Shown piece by piece: positions 24,417 to 36,390 of a stretch of DNA of 64,000 nt (position 1 is the first letter of the stretch; every line of letters starts with the position of its first letter). The notes beneath the pieces were generated by a model, which was given only the letters and a program-made list of their open reading frames with translations, was not told the origin of the DNA and made no database searches. Source of the DNA: Gordionus sp. m RMFG-2023 (taxonomy: Eukaryota > Nematomorpha > Gordioida > Chordodea > Parachordodidae); the NCBI RefSeq assembly GCF_954871325.1, contig NC_088778.1, forward strand, positions 17,015,666-17,079,665, read 5' to 3'. Both the position numbers and the translations under genes were made by a program.

Positions 24417-25055
24417 CAGAGCTGGGCCGGGTTTAAATTTTTTTAAAAATACCCGGGCCGGGCTGAATATTCTAAATAGCGACTATTTTATATTATATAT
24501 ATAAATTAAAAATGTAAAAATAAAGCATATTTGAATAATAATATATAACATTCATTCACTTTTTTCATATTTCCATTTCAAAACCATTTTATCGATTGTT
24601 AGAAAATATTTATCAAGTTTATAAAATAAATGTTAATATTTTGTAAATTATTCAACTAATCATAATTATTTATAGGTGAAATTATAAATTTTACATCTAC
24701 TAGTTATTTCCCTATTTTTTTGGTATTAAGTGAAAAATAATATTAATCTATTATTTTAAAATAAAGGAGATATTTTGAGTTGTTAAATATTGAATAATTT
24801 CATATTTGCTGAAAAATGAACGGTAAAATGCCAAATAGATACATTTTTTTTAATCAAGTATCTTTTCTTATAAAATGCGGGCCAAAAAATTTTTACATCC
24901 GAGTAGGCCGCAAATTTTACTTTGTTGAAAAAATATTGGCCAGTAAAAATTTAAAATTTTAGCCGGGCTGAAAATCCTTTTGAAAAGTAATCTGGGCTGT
25001 GTTTTTTTTACATATCTGGGCTAGGCCGTGCAATTAGTACTCCTGCAGGACATTG
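24417..25055. mobile_element. GC-tract hAT-type MITE (CAGAG...CTGCAG family), decayed ends
   Basis: Left end CAGAGCTGGGCCGGG; the complement of the right end reads CAATGTCCTGCAGGAGTAC, which aligns with the CAGAGACCTGCAGAGGTACC start of the element at 57849. GGGCCGGG/GGCCGGGC blocks alternate with runs of T and A at both ends, and the middle is plain AT-rich DNA. TSD no longer clear. Confidence 0.65.
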
Positions 25056-25256
25056 GAAAAAATAATATATATGGTTTTAATTATGTTTATAACCTAAATG
25101 GTATTCTTAAAAAAAGTGACAGGGCATATTATTATAATCAGGGACATGGAACAGAACGTTCCGGGAACGGAACTTTGATATATAAATGTCTTATTCATTT
25201 CTAAACAGGTTCATATATATTCTTATTATATTCTAAATCATAATAGATAAAACAAC

Positions 25257-25346
25257 CTGTAATTTTTTTCTCCGATGAAGATGAAAACTGTAGAAAACTG
25301 GTGGCCTCATTAGACACGTTAAAGGAAGCAAGCTTAATGTTCCAAG
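25257..25346 (-). CDS. Weak candidate exon, minus strand
   Basis: A 90-base block between an acceptor (AAATATAG) and donor (AGGTTGTT) on the minus strand stays open and reads WNIKLASFNVSNEATSFLQF followed by SSSSEKKIT. The composition is protein-like but no family is recognised, and it ends in phase 1, which does not fit the exon at 24150-24341 directly. Confidence 0.2.
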
Positions 25347-25492
25347 CTATATTTATTTTTTTATAACCAATGTAAAAAATCACGTTAGAAGAAATCATTC
25401 AGAGTAAATTGGAAATGGAGAGAGTGAAGATATACCAAAAAACTTAGTTGACATTCGTATACTATTATCTAAGGAAAACTAATGTCTTAATA

Positions 25493-25655
25493 AATTATTT
25501 TGAGATTTATTACTTCAAAGCTATGGATAATAAGGAGTTCAGAAATATTTTTTCCTTCATATTCAATAAATTATTTTGAGATTTATTAGAGAACAATATT
25601 CCTTTCAAAGCTATGGGTAGTAAGGAGTTCAGAAATATTTATTCCTTCATATTCA
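25493..25655. repeat. Direct tandem duplication of about 75-90 bp
   Basis: Two copies of the block running from AATAAATTATTTTGAGATTT to TATTCCTTCATATTCAA lie side by side (about 25493-25562 and 25566-25655), the second with a short extra piece. They sit just before the hAT transposase remnant and duplicate part of its upstream region. Confidence 0.75.
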
Positions 25656-27320
25656 AGCATGACAAAATTTGGACAAGACAAACACCTAGCAAATATATTG
25701 AAAAAATATATAAACTCATCAAAAAATGTTAAAAGTAAATTGGCCATCACAACTCATATGTGGGCATCGATCAACTCATCGTCTTTTTGCGTAATTACAT
25801 GCCACTATATTGATAAAAAGTGGAAAATGGAAAGTTGTCTTCTAGATTTAATTGAGCTACCATATTCTCAGTGTTGAGGATATATCACAATATTTGTTAG
25901 AATCTCTCGATGATTTCGAGATCCAGGACAAGTTTATCTCCATCATGCACCAAATATAGTTGAAAAAAATGATACACTATCATGAAAAATATAATATAAA
26001 CAAGTTTAGACAGCTACCGATGTTTAATATTATAAATTTGATAGATAAAGAGGGGATTTCAGCCTTAGATAAAAAACCAAATAAAATAACTAATGTTAAG
26101 TTACATTCTTCAACAAAACTTTTACAAAAATACATGGAGCTATCAGGTGGGACGAGGATTCCTTTAGATGTAGTAACTAGATGGAACTCTAAATATTTAA
26201 TGTTATCAAATAAAACAAAGTAAGTTATTATTTTTTCTATAATGTCTTTTATATTCTTCTAAAAGATATATGATCAATGGTAATCATTATATTATTAAAA
26301 AAGGTTGGCTATATATAAGAGAAACTGAGGCTAGTCAAACTGTTTTTTTACAAATCTCAATCTTCCCTACATTTTAAGCCATAATATAATTAATTTCAAT
26401 AGACCTTTTAAGTTTAAATAATATTCAAATAATATAATATTACAATTTTGATACTTTTTGAGATATAACATTGCATTGTCTAATAATATATTTAATTTAT
26501 ATAGAATCTAGATGCAATTAAACAGCTAGGAAAAAATGTTTGACAGAGCCTTTCGATATAAACGATAATGCGGCAAAATTTTTAAATAAGTTGAAATTTT
26601 TTTAAAGCCTTTTTATAAAATAACACTCGAAATATCATCAGATATCACTATAATTGGAACCGCAGTTTTATTTATAGCAAAGATGGACAAATTAGGGGAG
26701 GCTTCCAAAAATCATCCAAATGATGATATTAAAAATGCAGCAAGTAAAATGCTGATAAAATGTGGAACATATAAAAATTACCTGAGCATATTCAGAAATT
26801 ATGTAGCTACCATGTTAGATCCAAAAACTAAAATATAATGTATGCCTAATTTTGTAACAAAGCAGGATTATAATGAAAATTTTAAAAGATTATATAAAGA
26901 TTATGGGTGGCCATTTCACAAAGCGAATGTATATGAGTTCTCTCAAGATGATATAAAAACACAGCCTTATTCGGTCTGTATGCATCACGAATTGAGAAAG
27001 TAATTATAAGTGTTTGGTTATATTAATTTATAAATTTTAGGGAAGCTTGTGAATTTCCAGATCTTACGAGAGATGAAATTATAGAATAAAGAACCTGTTA
27101 CACCAGCTTCAACCAATATACTTGATTAGTAAGCGAAAAACAGATTTTTTACCCAACCTTGTCGCTGATAGCTAAGGATTACCTTGCTCAACAAACGTCC
27201 AGCGTTCCATGTGAAAGAACATTCAGCAAAGCCGTTGATTTTTTGACCAAGAAGCGAAACAAGATGTCACCGATAACACTTAAACATTGTATGTGCTTAA
27301 ATAATTGGGATGTTACAATA
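25656..27320 (+). pseudogene. Degraded Ac-like (BED-type) hAT transposase
   Basis: Blocks of a hAT transposase occur in order on the plus strand: LAITTHMWASINSSSFCVIT with CHYIDKKWKMESCLLDLIEL (25659-25877; the catalytic core region, TDxWSSxxNxxYxxVTxHFID in relatives); ELSGGTRIPLDVVTRWNSKY (to about 26220; the D-x-x-TRWNS block before the insertion domain); a middle part at 26560-27000 (VLFIAKMDKLGEASKN, YVATMLDPKTK); and the dimerization block SSVPCERTFSKAVDFLTKKR at about 27200. Stops and at least one gap or intron separate the blocks, so it is not functional as it stands. TIRs were not identified. Confidence 0.85.
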
Positions 27321-27689
27321 TGAAATCATTAACTATATATTCATTTGTATATTATTGATTCTATTTTATCTTGTTATTTGTATTTAAAATTTATCAATAA
27401 ATATTTACAAAATAAATAACTATTGAGTAATTTAATTATTTTGAAGATATGTAGTAATAATTTATTTAATATAAAATAATAGGCCTCTTTATTTTTTAAA
27501 TGCATCAATAATATGTTATTATAATTTAGTAGACTATTCTCAATGACTTTATAATAATATTATCCAGAATAATTTCAATAGTAATATAATATCCTTCCAC
27601 AAACATCAAAAACAGAAAAATATAAATATTCATGATATTTTTTGATATAAAGTCACTTTTGAGTCTTTTGAACGTATAATCTAAAAAAA

Positions 27690-27752
27690 ATTGCTCTGTG
27701 GCGGGGGGTCCAAACCCGACCCCCCCCCCCCCCCCAGTAGCTACACTACTGA
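27690..27752 (-). mobile_element. End of a DUF4371/ZMYM-type hAT element (CAGTAGTGTAGCTAC + G run)
   Basis: Read on the minus strand the sequence starts CAGTAGTGTAGCTACTGGGG, continues in a run of about 17 G, then GTCGGGTTTGGACCCCC. CAG-x-x-G-CGTAGC ends followed by a G run are typical of this hAT group. The element would extend to lower coordinates; its other end was not found. Confidence 0.6.
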
Positions 27753-28014
27753 TATACACAATAAATTATTTCTGAAATTAAACGCATATATGAAAAAAAA
27801 GGTCAAATATATCAAATATGGTTAAATTATTTATAATTTTTAGATTCGATTATATTTTAACTTTTTTATAATATTTTTTACAAATTAAATAAAATGCAAC
27901 TTAATATATATCTTGATTAGAATATGGCCGTCAAATAAACTTTTATTTAAGGTGGCGATGAATAAATACACATAATTTTTTTTGGTTATAATATTCACTC
28001 AAATTGTAAAATTT

Positions 28015-28435
28015 TATTTCGGGCTATTTTTAAATTCGGGCTATTTTTAAATTCGGGCTCGGGCTGCGAAAAAATTACTTAACAGACCTCTACTTTATAC
28101 CTCCTAATATTTGTACAAATTCCTAGAGTGGGCAACAGTTATTACATTTTAAATAAAAGTATTAAGTAGTAATGCAATCCAATATTATACCAAATATATA
28201 GTAATTTATTTTTTTTAAAGTGGGCAATATACTTGAATAATTGCCACAAAACCAAAATCCGATTATTTTGCTTTTTATTTACCAGCAAGAATTTAAAAAT
28301 ATATCTTTAAATGTAATAATATCATATTTAAAAATTTATGCCGGGCCCGAAACTCTTTAAAAAATATTAGACCGAGCCCGAACCGAAATTATATAAAAAT
28401 AGACCCGGACCGGACAGTATTTTACACATCTTTAT
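28015..28435. mobile_element. Decayed GC-tract MITE pieces
   Basis: A triplet of TTCGGGCTATTTTTAAA-like units at 28018-28065 and a second cluster at 28338-28430 (GCCGGGCCCGAA, ACCGAGCCCGAACC, AGACCCGGACCGG) flank 270 bases of AT-rich DNA. This is the two-cluster layout of the GC-tract MITEs, but the ends (possibly ACAGACCTCTA and ACACATCTTTA) are too decayed to set borders or a TSD. Confidence 0.45.
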
Positions 28436-28569
28436 TAGGAATAATTTTTTATCCTACCATATCCTTACTGATTAGCAGAGTAGTTAAAATATACTTAAAA
28501 TGATTAAGATACATCGTCTAAAATGGATCTGGATATAGATACATCTAGTGATGCAAAATATCCCCCTTT

Positions 28570-28883
28570 GAGATGATTTTTAAAAATGATTAACTAAATA
28601 TTTTCACCAGAAAAATATTATCTAAACCTCGAGATTTTGCGAATAGATGTCAAACTGCCATCGAACAAAATCAGGCATAATATTTTTCTGAATATAATAC
28701 TGAGTTAGCCATATTTAAAATTACTAAATACATCGGTTAAAAACATATCTAAATACCGATACATTTATAAATGCTCGATACAGAAACTGAGCCAAATAAT
28801 TTATTGAGCTGATATCAAAAAAATAAAAATTTAGGTATTTATGAAATATTCGTCCTCTAGTTAGGTTATCGATTAACAACACT
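28570..28883. mobile_element. Old copy of the TAGTGTTGTTAAA MITE family
   Basis: The interior around 28600-28700 (CAGAAAAATATTATCTAAACC, then AATATTTTTCTG and TGAGTTAGCC) matches the interior of the clear copy at 29798-30020, and the right end reads TAACAACACTA at 28873-28883. The left end is not recognisable. Confidence 0.5.
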
Positions 28884-29797
28884 AATAGGGTGATAGAATA
28901 ATCTAATACTGGCTATAATTGATTTGATAAGTTAAAAGTCTAAGATTTTTTTATGCAAATAGATTAATGTATTCTTAAATAATCGATATATCAAAAAAAA
29001 TCATTTTTGACAAAAATGGAAATCGAATAACCTAATTTTCAGGCGACGAAATATTTTACTTTATTTTTTAATACTTTCAAATTTTATAAAAAAAAATAAA
29101 AAATTTTTAAAAAAATAATTGAACTCTGAAAAAAAAATTAATGGGTCAAGGTTCAGTAAAATATCAGAGTGGGGGTTCCCAGCCCTGTTTAAAAGCGTTT
29201 TGCCATTTACATTCCAAAACCTTCTGAACCCATAAATCGCGCTTTCTGGAAATTTAAGATTGGTTTTAAATCTGGGTGAAAGAGTTCATTCTTGGTTCAA
29301 TCTAAACTCTCCCTAACATTACCATATTTCATTCCAAAACTGGAGTTATCAGAAAAGATAACTGTATTCCATTATTTCAGGAGGATTTAGTCTCGATTAA
29401 AGAATAGGCTAATAGAATATAACAAAAAAATTACTATTTTGTAAAAAAAATATACAATTATTTTTTTAAAAATATGTATTTTTTTAAAAATCGACTTTTA
29501 CTCATACAAATCAAATCTACTAGAATGTTGAAGTATTTATTTTTACTACAAGATCTATAAAATTTGTCTTATTACGAATATCCTTTATGTTTTTTAGTTG
29601 AAAAATCGGACATGATAGATATAATATTTATAAAAACTCAAGATTCATTGTAATTTTTAATGACCATAAGGCTATGTCTTCACTAGCCATTAAAAATACG
29701 TATAGTCACATTTTATTATTGTATAAATTCTAATAAAATAAATATTTTGAATAAGAAAAATATACAAAAAAAATTAAAAATATACATTGCTATCTAA

Positions 29798-30020
29798 TAG
29801 TGTTGTTAAACGGCTCATTTTGAGCCGATTTTTTAAAACGGCTAACTCAATATTGTAACCAGAATAATATTACCTAAACCTTGAGATTTCGATGATATTT
29901 GTCAAGACCTTTGTTCCTTCTATAACCAAAATCATCAGGCTTGCGTAATATTTTTCTGGATGAAATAATGAGTTAGCAGTTTTTAAAAGTGGGCTCAAAA
30001 CGAGCCGTTTAACAACACTA
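29798..30020. mobile_element. hAT-type MITE, TAGTGTTGTTAAACGGCTC family, 223 bp
   Basis: Starts TAGTGTTGTTAAACGGCTC and ends GAGCCGTTTAACAACACTA, a near-perfect inverted pair. Flanks CTATCTAA (29790-29797) and CTAACTAA (30021-30028) match at 7 of 8 bases. Inner CGGCTAACTC and GAGTTAGC words form a second inverted layer. Best-preserved of at least five copies in the window (others near 21409, 28570, 40575, 58035, and half a copy at 62393). Confidence 0.88.
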
Positions 30021-30129
30021 CTAACTAATGAAAAATTTAGTATAATTTTTATAGAATATAAATAATATTTCTTTGGATTTAATTTTTTAAATTTTAAAAT
30101 ACATAGAAATGAAAAGTAATGTGTTATAT

Positions 30130-30270
30130 ATAGTGCTGTATACGTTACTTCGAAAAAGAAAAGCGTTACTCGATATGTCTGAAAAAAGGAACGCGTTACC
30201 GTTGTTCGTTACCTTGTGAACAAAGAATGCGAGTTACTGGCTATTCAAAAAAGTAAGGGGTTCGTTACTT
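30130..30270. mobile_element. hAT end fragment rich in CGTTAC
   Basis: TAGTGCTGTATACGTTACTT is followed by repeated GCGTTAC/CGTTAC/GTTACT words, the subterminal style of some hAT elements. No partner end was found. The 62-codon open frame at 30413-30601 downstream is unrecognised. Confidence 0.4.
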
Positions 30271-30792
30271 ATATAATGAATATTATATACAAAAAAAAAT
30301 TTCCCGAATAAAATTATGCAAAAAATTATATATTATAAGATCAAACATTTTTGTAATAATTTTTTATTTATTTTTATAAATTATTATTAAATTTTCGATC
30401 CGATAAACAAGAGTGTTTAACGTTCAACTGGAGCAGGGGATGTATTGGATAAATAAAAATTTTGATTGGGAGAATTTATTAAAAATTAAAGAACAATCTT
30501 ATTTGAAAAAAGTTAGTTCTTTGTCAAAATCTTCATTAGATCCCCATCCAATTTTTTTTAAATCATCTTTATTAAAAAATAATCCGTACATGTGGTTTTA
30601 AATGAATCAAAAGATGCCTTTTCTCTGTCAAGATCTTTTATCAAACAGGATAAACATGCTTCCTTTTTCCGCTGCCATCTAGTTTTACTAGGGTCAATCT
30701 AATTTAAATAGCAGGTGAATTATTGCTGATAATATATATTCAATTGAAATAAAATATTAAATTGTAAAGAATATCAACTTTGTACCTTTTAT

Positions 30793-32039
30793 TAGTGATG
30801 TTAAGGTAACTAGTTACAAGTAGCTAGTTACCTGTAACTAGTTACATTTTGGCTAAAAAATAACTGTAACTAGTTATATTTTTAAAATTGTAACTAGTTA
30901 AAAATTTTGAAATGTAACTGCCAAAAGTAACTAGTTACTTTTAAAGATATATTCAAATAATTAATTTTATTTTTAATATGTTGTGATAAATTAATTTTAA
31001 ATTAAATTTATTTTTTAAATTAAATTTATTAATTTAAAATTTTGTGAAAATGTCTGATTGTTCCCAACAATAACACAAATACTTATATGTATGGCAGATG
31101 TGCAGGGATTAAAATATTGTCAACCTCTAAAGGATACTATATTAGCTAGTATTAAAAAAAGGTAACTAAAATCAAATAATTATTTATAAATTAATAATAT
31201 CATGTTATAGGTTTAATAATCTTTATGATAATGACAACATCATTGCTGCAATTCTTCATCCTTTATTTAAAACTGACTGGCCTTGGATTAAGCAAGAAAG
31301 GAATAAAGCAAAAAAGGAGGAAATTTTAAATTTAATAAATACCTTAATACCTAAAAGTGAATCCCAGACGAATGAATAATGCTCAAAACTAACATCACTT
31401 GATGTAGTTGAATTTTTTGACCTAAAGCGCCAAAATATTCTGGATAATGAACTTATAGAAAACTTTATCAAATCTAATAACAACACTTTTTCTTTATATA
31501 ACGATTTTCCAAAGTTAAAATTACTCTTTATTAAATATAATGTTGTTCTAACATCAAGTGCTCCCGTAGAGCGCTTATTCAGTCTAGGTAAGCTCATCTT
31601 TGGAGATAAACGAGCACGTCTCCTAGATAATAACTTTGAAATTAATTTGTTGTTAAAAGCAAATAAACATTTATTAGATTCTAATTTTTATGAAAAATAA
31701 ATGTTTTTTTTTCAATGCAAATATATATTTTTATATTCGATGTAAATATTCAATTTTGCGATATTTTTTTATATAAATAAATTGTATATTATTTTAAATA
31801 ACTGATTATACTTTGTTTATCCTAATTTTTTTTATATTAAATAAATGCATTTAATAAATAAATAATGCGCATATGAAGGATGTATAAAGTAAGTAACTAG
31901 TTACTTTTGAAAATAAATGTAACTAATAACTAGTTACTTTTGTAAAAATGTAACTAGTAACTGTAACTAGTTATGTTTTTGCCAATGTAACTAGTAACTG
32001 TAACTAGTTATGTTTCAAAAGTAACTTTTAACATCACTA
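30793..32039 (+). mobile_element. hAT element with TIRs, perfect 8-bp TSD and partial transposase gene
   Basis: Starts TAGTGATGTTAAGGTAAC; the complement of the right end starts TAGTGATGTTAAAAGTTAC. The flanks are both CCTTTTAT (30785-30792 and 32040-32047), a perfect 8-bp TSD. Between each end and the coding part are many copies of the palindrome TAACTAGTTAC, probable transposase-binding sites. At 1247 bp it is too short for a full hAT transposase and carries only the C-terminal third, so it is an internally deleted and probably non-autonomous copy. It looks among the youngest insertions in the window. Confidence 0.93.
31092..31698 (+). CDS. Partial hAT transposase with a 49-bp intron
   Basis: Starts near MADVQGLKYCQPL (31092) and reads into a 49-base GT-AG intron (31162-31210), then FNNLYDNDNIIAAILHPLFK, the hAT block around L-D-P-x-x-K. 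A single in-frame TAA interrupts at about 31377, after which the same frame resumes (LTSLDVVEFFDLKRQNIL) to the dimerization block VVLTSSAPVERLFSLGKLIF and the stop after NFYEK. The N-terminal zinc finger and the first catalytic residues are absent. Gene and element share orientation. Confidence 0.85.
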
Positions 32040-32817
32040 CCTTTTATCTTTGTCTTGCAGAATTGCATTAATAAGTGGCTTACAAAATGAAATAATTTTA
32101 AATCATTTTTTAAATATTATAATAGTTATCATGGGAGTAAGATTTCACAAATGCATTTTCTTCTCCCTCTAAAATCGAAAGAGCCATAGGAACCAGTTCC
32201 ATAACCTATAAAATCATATATATATAACCCTACAATATTCATCTATAAACAATTTGTTATTATCTAAAAATCTCTGTAATTAGGATTTATCACAAGATTC
32301 GTCAAATGTGTGATCATTCTCCTTAATAAGACTATTAATTTTACGTAGTTATAGAATAAGTTCTATTTTGTTATAACCAGTTTAATCATATATCCCATTA
32401 TATAAAAATGGCTGCATGGTATCAAGAATGCCCTTGTTTATTCCACAATTGAGGTTAAAATATTTGAGCTGAGACACAATTTACACTTACAAAGTGTAAA
32501 CTTTGTACCCTTACTTTCCTTCATTGGTGTAAAATGTTTCATATTAATGCAAAGGCATGCTTTCTTCAGCTTCATCTAAAGAAAATGTACAAATGACATA
32601 TTCTTTATAAAATAAATTATAAAAATATAAATTTACATGCATTGATTAATTCAATATTAATAAGATTAACAATCTTGACTAGAAATTTAACAACAAAAAT
32701 TTAGAATAAAAATGAAAGAATTTGGTGGTTGATATGAATTAAAAACTCGGCTTAATATTTAAATAATAAATAAAAGTAATTATAATACAATATATGTTTC
32801 CATATTTTTTAAGAAAA

Positions 32818-33083
32818 AAGAAATCTGCAGAGGTACCAATTATAAAGCACAACCCAGATTTTTTAAAAAAATTTAGCAGGTATGGTCCAGATTATTTAAA
32901 AAAAATACTATTTTAATTTTATTAGCTAATAAAGGAGATTTAAAATATTTGGTTTTAAAATATATGGCCCAGCCTGAGTAATTTTTTTAGGCCAGACATT
33001 TTTTAAAAAAAATCTCAGGACCAAGTATATTTAAAAAAATTAAAATTTGGCCCAGCCTGTGTGTTAAGCCTGCAGTATATATA
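32818..33083. mobile_element. Diverged MITE of the CAGAGACCTGCAG family
   Basis: Left end ATCTGCAGAGGTACCAATTA matches the start of the element at 57849; right end GTTAAGCCTGCAG is its inverted partner. CCCAG/CAGGCC words alternate with T and A runs, with CpGs largely decayed to TG/CA, suggesting an older, CpG-decayed copy. No clear TSD. Confidence 0.6.
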
Positions 33084-33834
33084 ATTTTGAAAAAAATATA
33101 TAAGTTTAAAATATAGATTTTAAAAAAATTAGGATGATTTAAAACAATTTATTTTAAATAAACAATCTATATATTTAATAATATATTTAAAGAACCATTC
33201 TTTACTATTGCTGGATATAAACTTTGACAAATATAGTTGATAAAAGATTCAGAATCAAGCAATATTTCAAAATCGGTAAGAGTATCTGAGTCTATATTCT
33301 TGTAAAAATGTTTATTATTAATTAAAATGCTATTAAACTTGTTTCTTAAAATGATTTATAATAAAATTTATATTTAAAAATATAGATTTTTTCCCATGAA
33401 TTAGCATTGGTATTTTATCTAAAATAAATAAAATATTAATATCATAATTATATTTTACTAAAAATAGCGTCAAAAGTTATATTTGAATGATCCACAATTA
33501 TATGATTGCCACATATTTTATTTATAGACTGTAAAGTGAATAAAAAAATAAACAATGTAAATTATATACCATCAAAATTAGAGAGTTAGCATCTATAGAT
33601 GGACATCCCCAACCAGGACCCCAAACTTTCAAAATCATATTTGAATCGTATCGTACTTTAAACCGGTGTAACTAAACTGAGAATTGACATGAAAATTTAG
33701 AATGGACAGGTATTTATTTCTATATTATAGCCTGTCATTTTTAAAAATATAAATAAAATGTTTTTATTCTGTAAATCAAATTTATCCAAAATGAAAATTA
33801 TATAAATGAAATAAAATATGAAAGAAGGAGTAGT

Positions 33835-34375
33835 TCATAAATTTATATTATGTATAGAACAGATATATTATATTTAATTTAGTCATTTTTTTAAGATTTT
33901 TGGGATTTAAAAAATTATAATATATTATTTTTTTAACTCAATTTGTGTAAACTAACGTATATAAATATACAACAAAAAATAATTGAAGTTTCCATTATTA
34001 ATATTGAAGTTATATTGTCCATTCTTGGTTTAGTCATTTTTTTAATAGATTTTTGAGATTTAAAACATATTATTTTTTTGATTCATTTTCTGTAAACTAA
34101 CTTATATAAACATAAAATTAAAAAACTTGATGTTTTCATCATTATTTTTGGAGTCATTATGTTTATTCTCAGCTTAGTATTATTTTTTTAGATTCTTGGG
34201 ATTTAAAAAAATATTATTTTTTTCACTCATTTTGTGTAAACTGACTTATATAAAAAAAAATAAAAAAATTTTGAATTTGCTATCATTATTTTTGGAGTTA
34301 TGATATTCATTCTCAGTTTATCCATTTTTATTTATTGATTTTTGAGATTTTAAAAATATATTAATTTTTGAGTGT
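33835..34375. repeat. Tandem repeat, unit about 145-153 bp, 3-4 copies
   Basis: The phrase GATTTTTGGGATTTAAA or a close variant recurs near 33894, 34047, 34192 and 34336, each followed by TGTAAACTAACTTATATAAA-like and ATTCTCAGTTTAGTCA-like words. All AT-rich and non-coding. It abuts the hAT end at 34385. Confidence 0.8.
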
Positions 34376-34384
34376 ATACCATAG

Positions 34385-34480
34385 GCGTAGTCAGGATCAG
34401 TGGCCCCTACATTTTTTGAGCGAATGAAGCAGAATACCCCCATGAAAAGTACCCACTTGAAAAGTATCCCCCCCCCTTCG
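34385..34480. mobile_element. Right-hand end of the minus-strand hAT (GGCGTAGTCAGG + C run)
   Basis: ATAGGCGTAGTCAGGATCAG followed by GGCCCC and a C run near 34469-34477 is the end signature of DUF4371-type hAT elements, as at 27752 and 49211. It lies beyond the 3' end of the minus-strand transposase, where that element should stop. Confidence 0.5.
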
Positions 34481-34599
34481 AAAAAATGATAATTATGATA
34501 CTCATAAATTTCAAAAATAATTTTTATTGCATCAATTTTTAATATATAATATAAATAAAATGCAAAAAATATAACTTTATAAATATTATTTTAAATTAA

Positions 34600-36390
34600 T
34601 AATTAAGATAAATTAGGGGAAGAGAAAGCGAAAGAATTTATAATTTCATCAGTATTTAATTGTTTAAATAAAAAATTTTCCATTGATAATATGGTTAAAT
34701 TATTGAGAAAAGAATCTTTCATGGTACTGCGCAGTCTTGTTTTAATTAATTTAATTTTACTCATGACTCTTTCGGCAGTACATGAGGTTGTGGGAATGGT
34801 TAATAAATATTTATATAAAATTCTTAAATTAGGGAAAGCAGAAAAATTTTAAAGTAAACGATAAGGTAAAATAAATGAATAGTTCTTCCTCTGAATCGTA
34901 AGTCCCTGAATTATCATCATCATCAGAAGAAGCTAAATAATGTATTGGTAAAAATATTTTAATTAAATAAATTTACAATTCTCAGAATCTGACAAATCTT
35001 TAGATTCTTGAACCTCTAGGTCATGAGTAATAATTAAATTCCCCATTTTGGCCATCTTATAAATATTTCTAAACTTCAACATTTCTTCGAAAATTTTACT
35101 TGAATTTAAATTGTAAAATTCACAGATATCCTCGATATCTTCTTTAATAATTGATTTTTCTGCCATTCCCTTTGGCGTAAAAAATGATGTTTGATGTAAA
35201 GATTTCATGGAATCATCATTAAATCTTTCGTTAAACTGCATAATAATTAAATCGAGTGCAGCATAAAACACACCTAATCAAAAATGTAGATTTCTCTCCT
35301 TCATAAAATCTTGCGCCTTTGAAAAAACATACAAAAATTCAGTGTTATTATCTATTAGATTAAAAAATAATTAAGACAATAATTTTTATTATACTTCTCA
35401 AATTAATCAAGCAATCTTTTGCCAATTGAATTTGATTTATTGCATACCATATATCCTTCGAAATGGTTTGCAATTTTGTACAAGTCAAACTTGTTATCAA
35501 CAATATTTTATCCAAAACACAAAGTGATAAAATAAAATTAAATTTTTCTATTCTAAAGACTATAGCACTAGCCATAGTGGAAGTGGCAGGATCTTCAGAA
35601 TCCTTCTTCCCTCAAGGCATCATAAAGTAGAAAAAAATTTACAATAGCTTTATATGAGGATAACCAGCTTCTAAATAAAAAAACATTTTAAATCTAAATA
35701 AATAAGGTACTATTACCGAGTGGTATTATTGATGCGTAGAAATCGTTCGATTTTTTCAGATCATTACACTGAAATTTTTTGAGTACCTCATATCTTTTTA
35801 CACCATTAAAATAGACATAAATCTCATCTAGTATTCCTAGAACATTTCGAAGTTCTTTAATTGATTGGCATGATTGAACAACGATTAAATTTAATCGATG
35901 ACAATAACACCAAATAAAATCTGCCTTTGGCGCCTCTGCTCTAATCAAGGCTTTCACACCATTGATTCTTCCACTCATGTTTGAGGCGCCATCATAACTT
36001 TGCCCAAATAGTTGTTCAAGAGGTAAATTCATCGAGCCAAGTTTGGATATTATATTATACTTTTTATCGAGACCTGTGGCATTTCCCCTACAATATATGT
36101 CAATTAGTCTTTCTGTTACCCCAGAAGGCTTGGTTACGAGATATTAAATAATCTAAACATCTTATTATAATTCTTATAATAGAACGGTTATTATCTACAC
36201 ATTCTTTCTGATGTGTTATAAATTTTAATATCGAATTTTTATTATGAGAAAGCCTTCCATAATCGGCCATCATATGTGCCTGTGAAGATTCATGCAGAAT
36301 AATATCACGATTAATATTTTTCCATTTATCTAGACCTTCACATGTCCATTTTGAATTTGCGTGTGGACCACCAAATAAGAGTCATGTTAA
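34600..36390 (-). pseudogene. DUF4371/ZMYM-type hAT transposase, broken
   Basis: On the minus strand, from high to low coordinates: a DUF4371 N-terminal part near 36370-36130 (WTCEGLDKWKNINRDIILHE, then HKNSILKF), then MNLPLEQLFGQSYDGASNMS and WCYCHRLNLIVVQSCQSIKE (36032-35694; the GxxYDGASNMSG and C-x-x-H-x-LNL core), a central part (35575-34963), and finally TSCTAERVMSKIKLIKTRLR near 34780 (dimerization block). Order and spacing fit a full-length family member of 700-800 codons, but stops and frame changes occur between the parts. It may also have used small introns. A G run (36575-36587) marks the possible left end. Confidence 0.88.
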
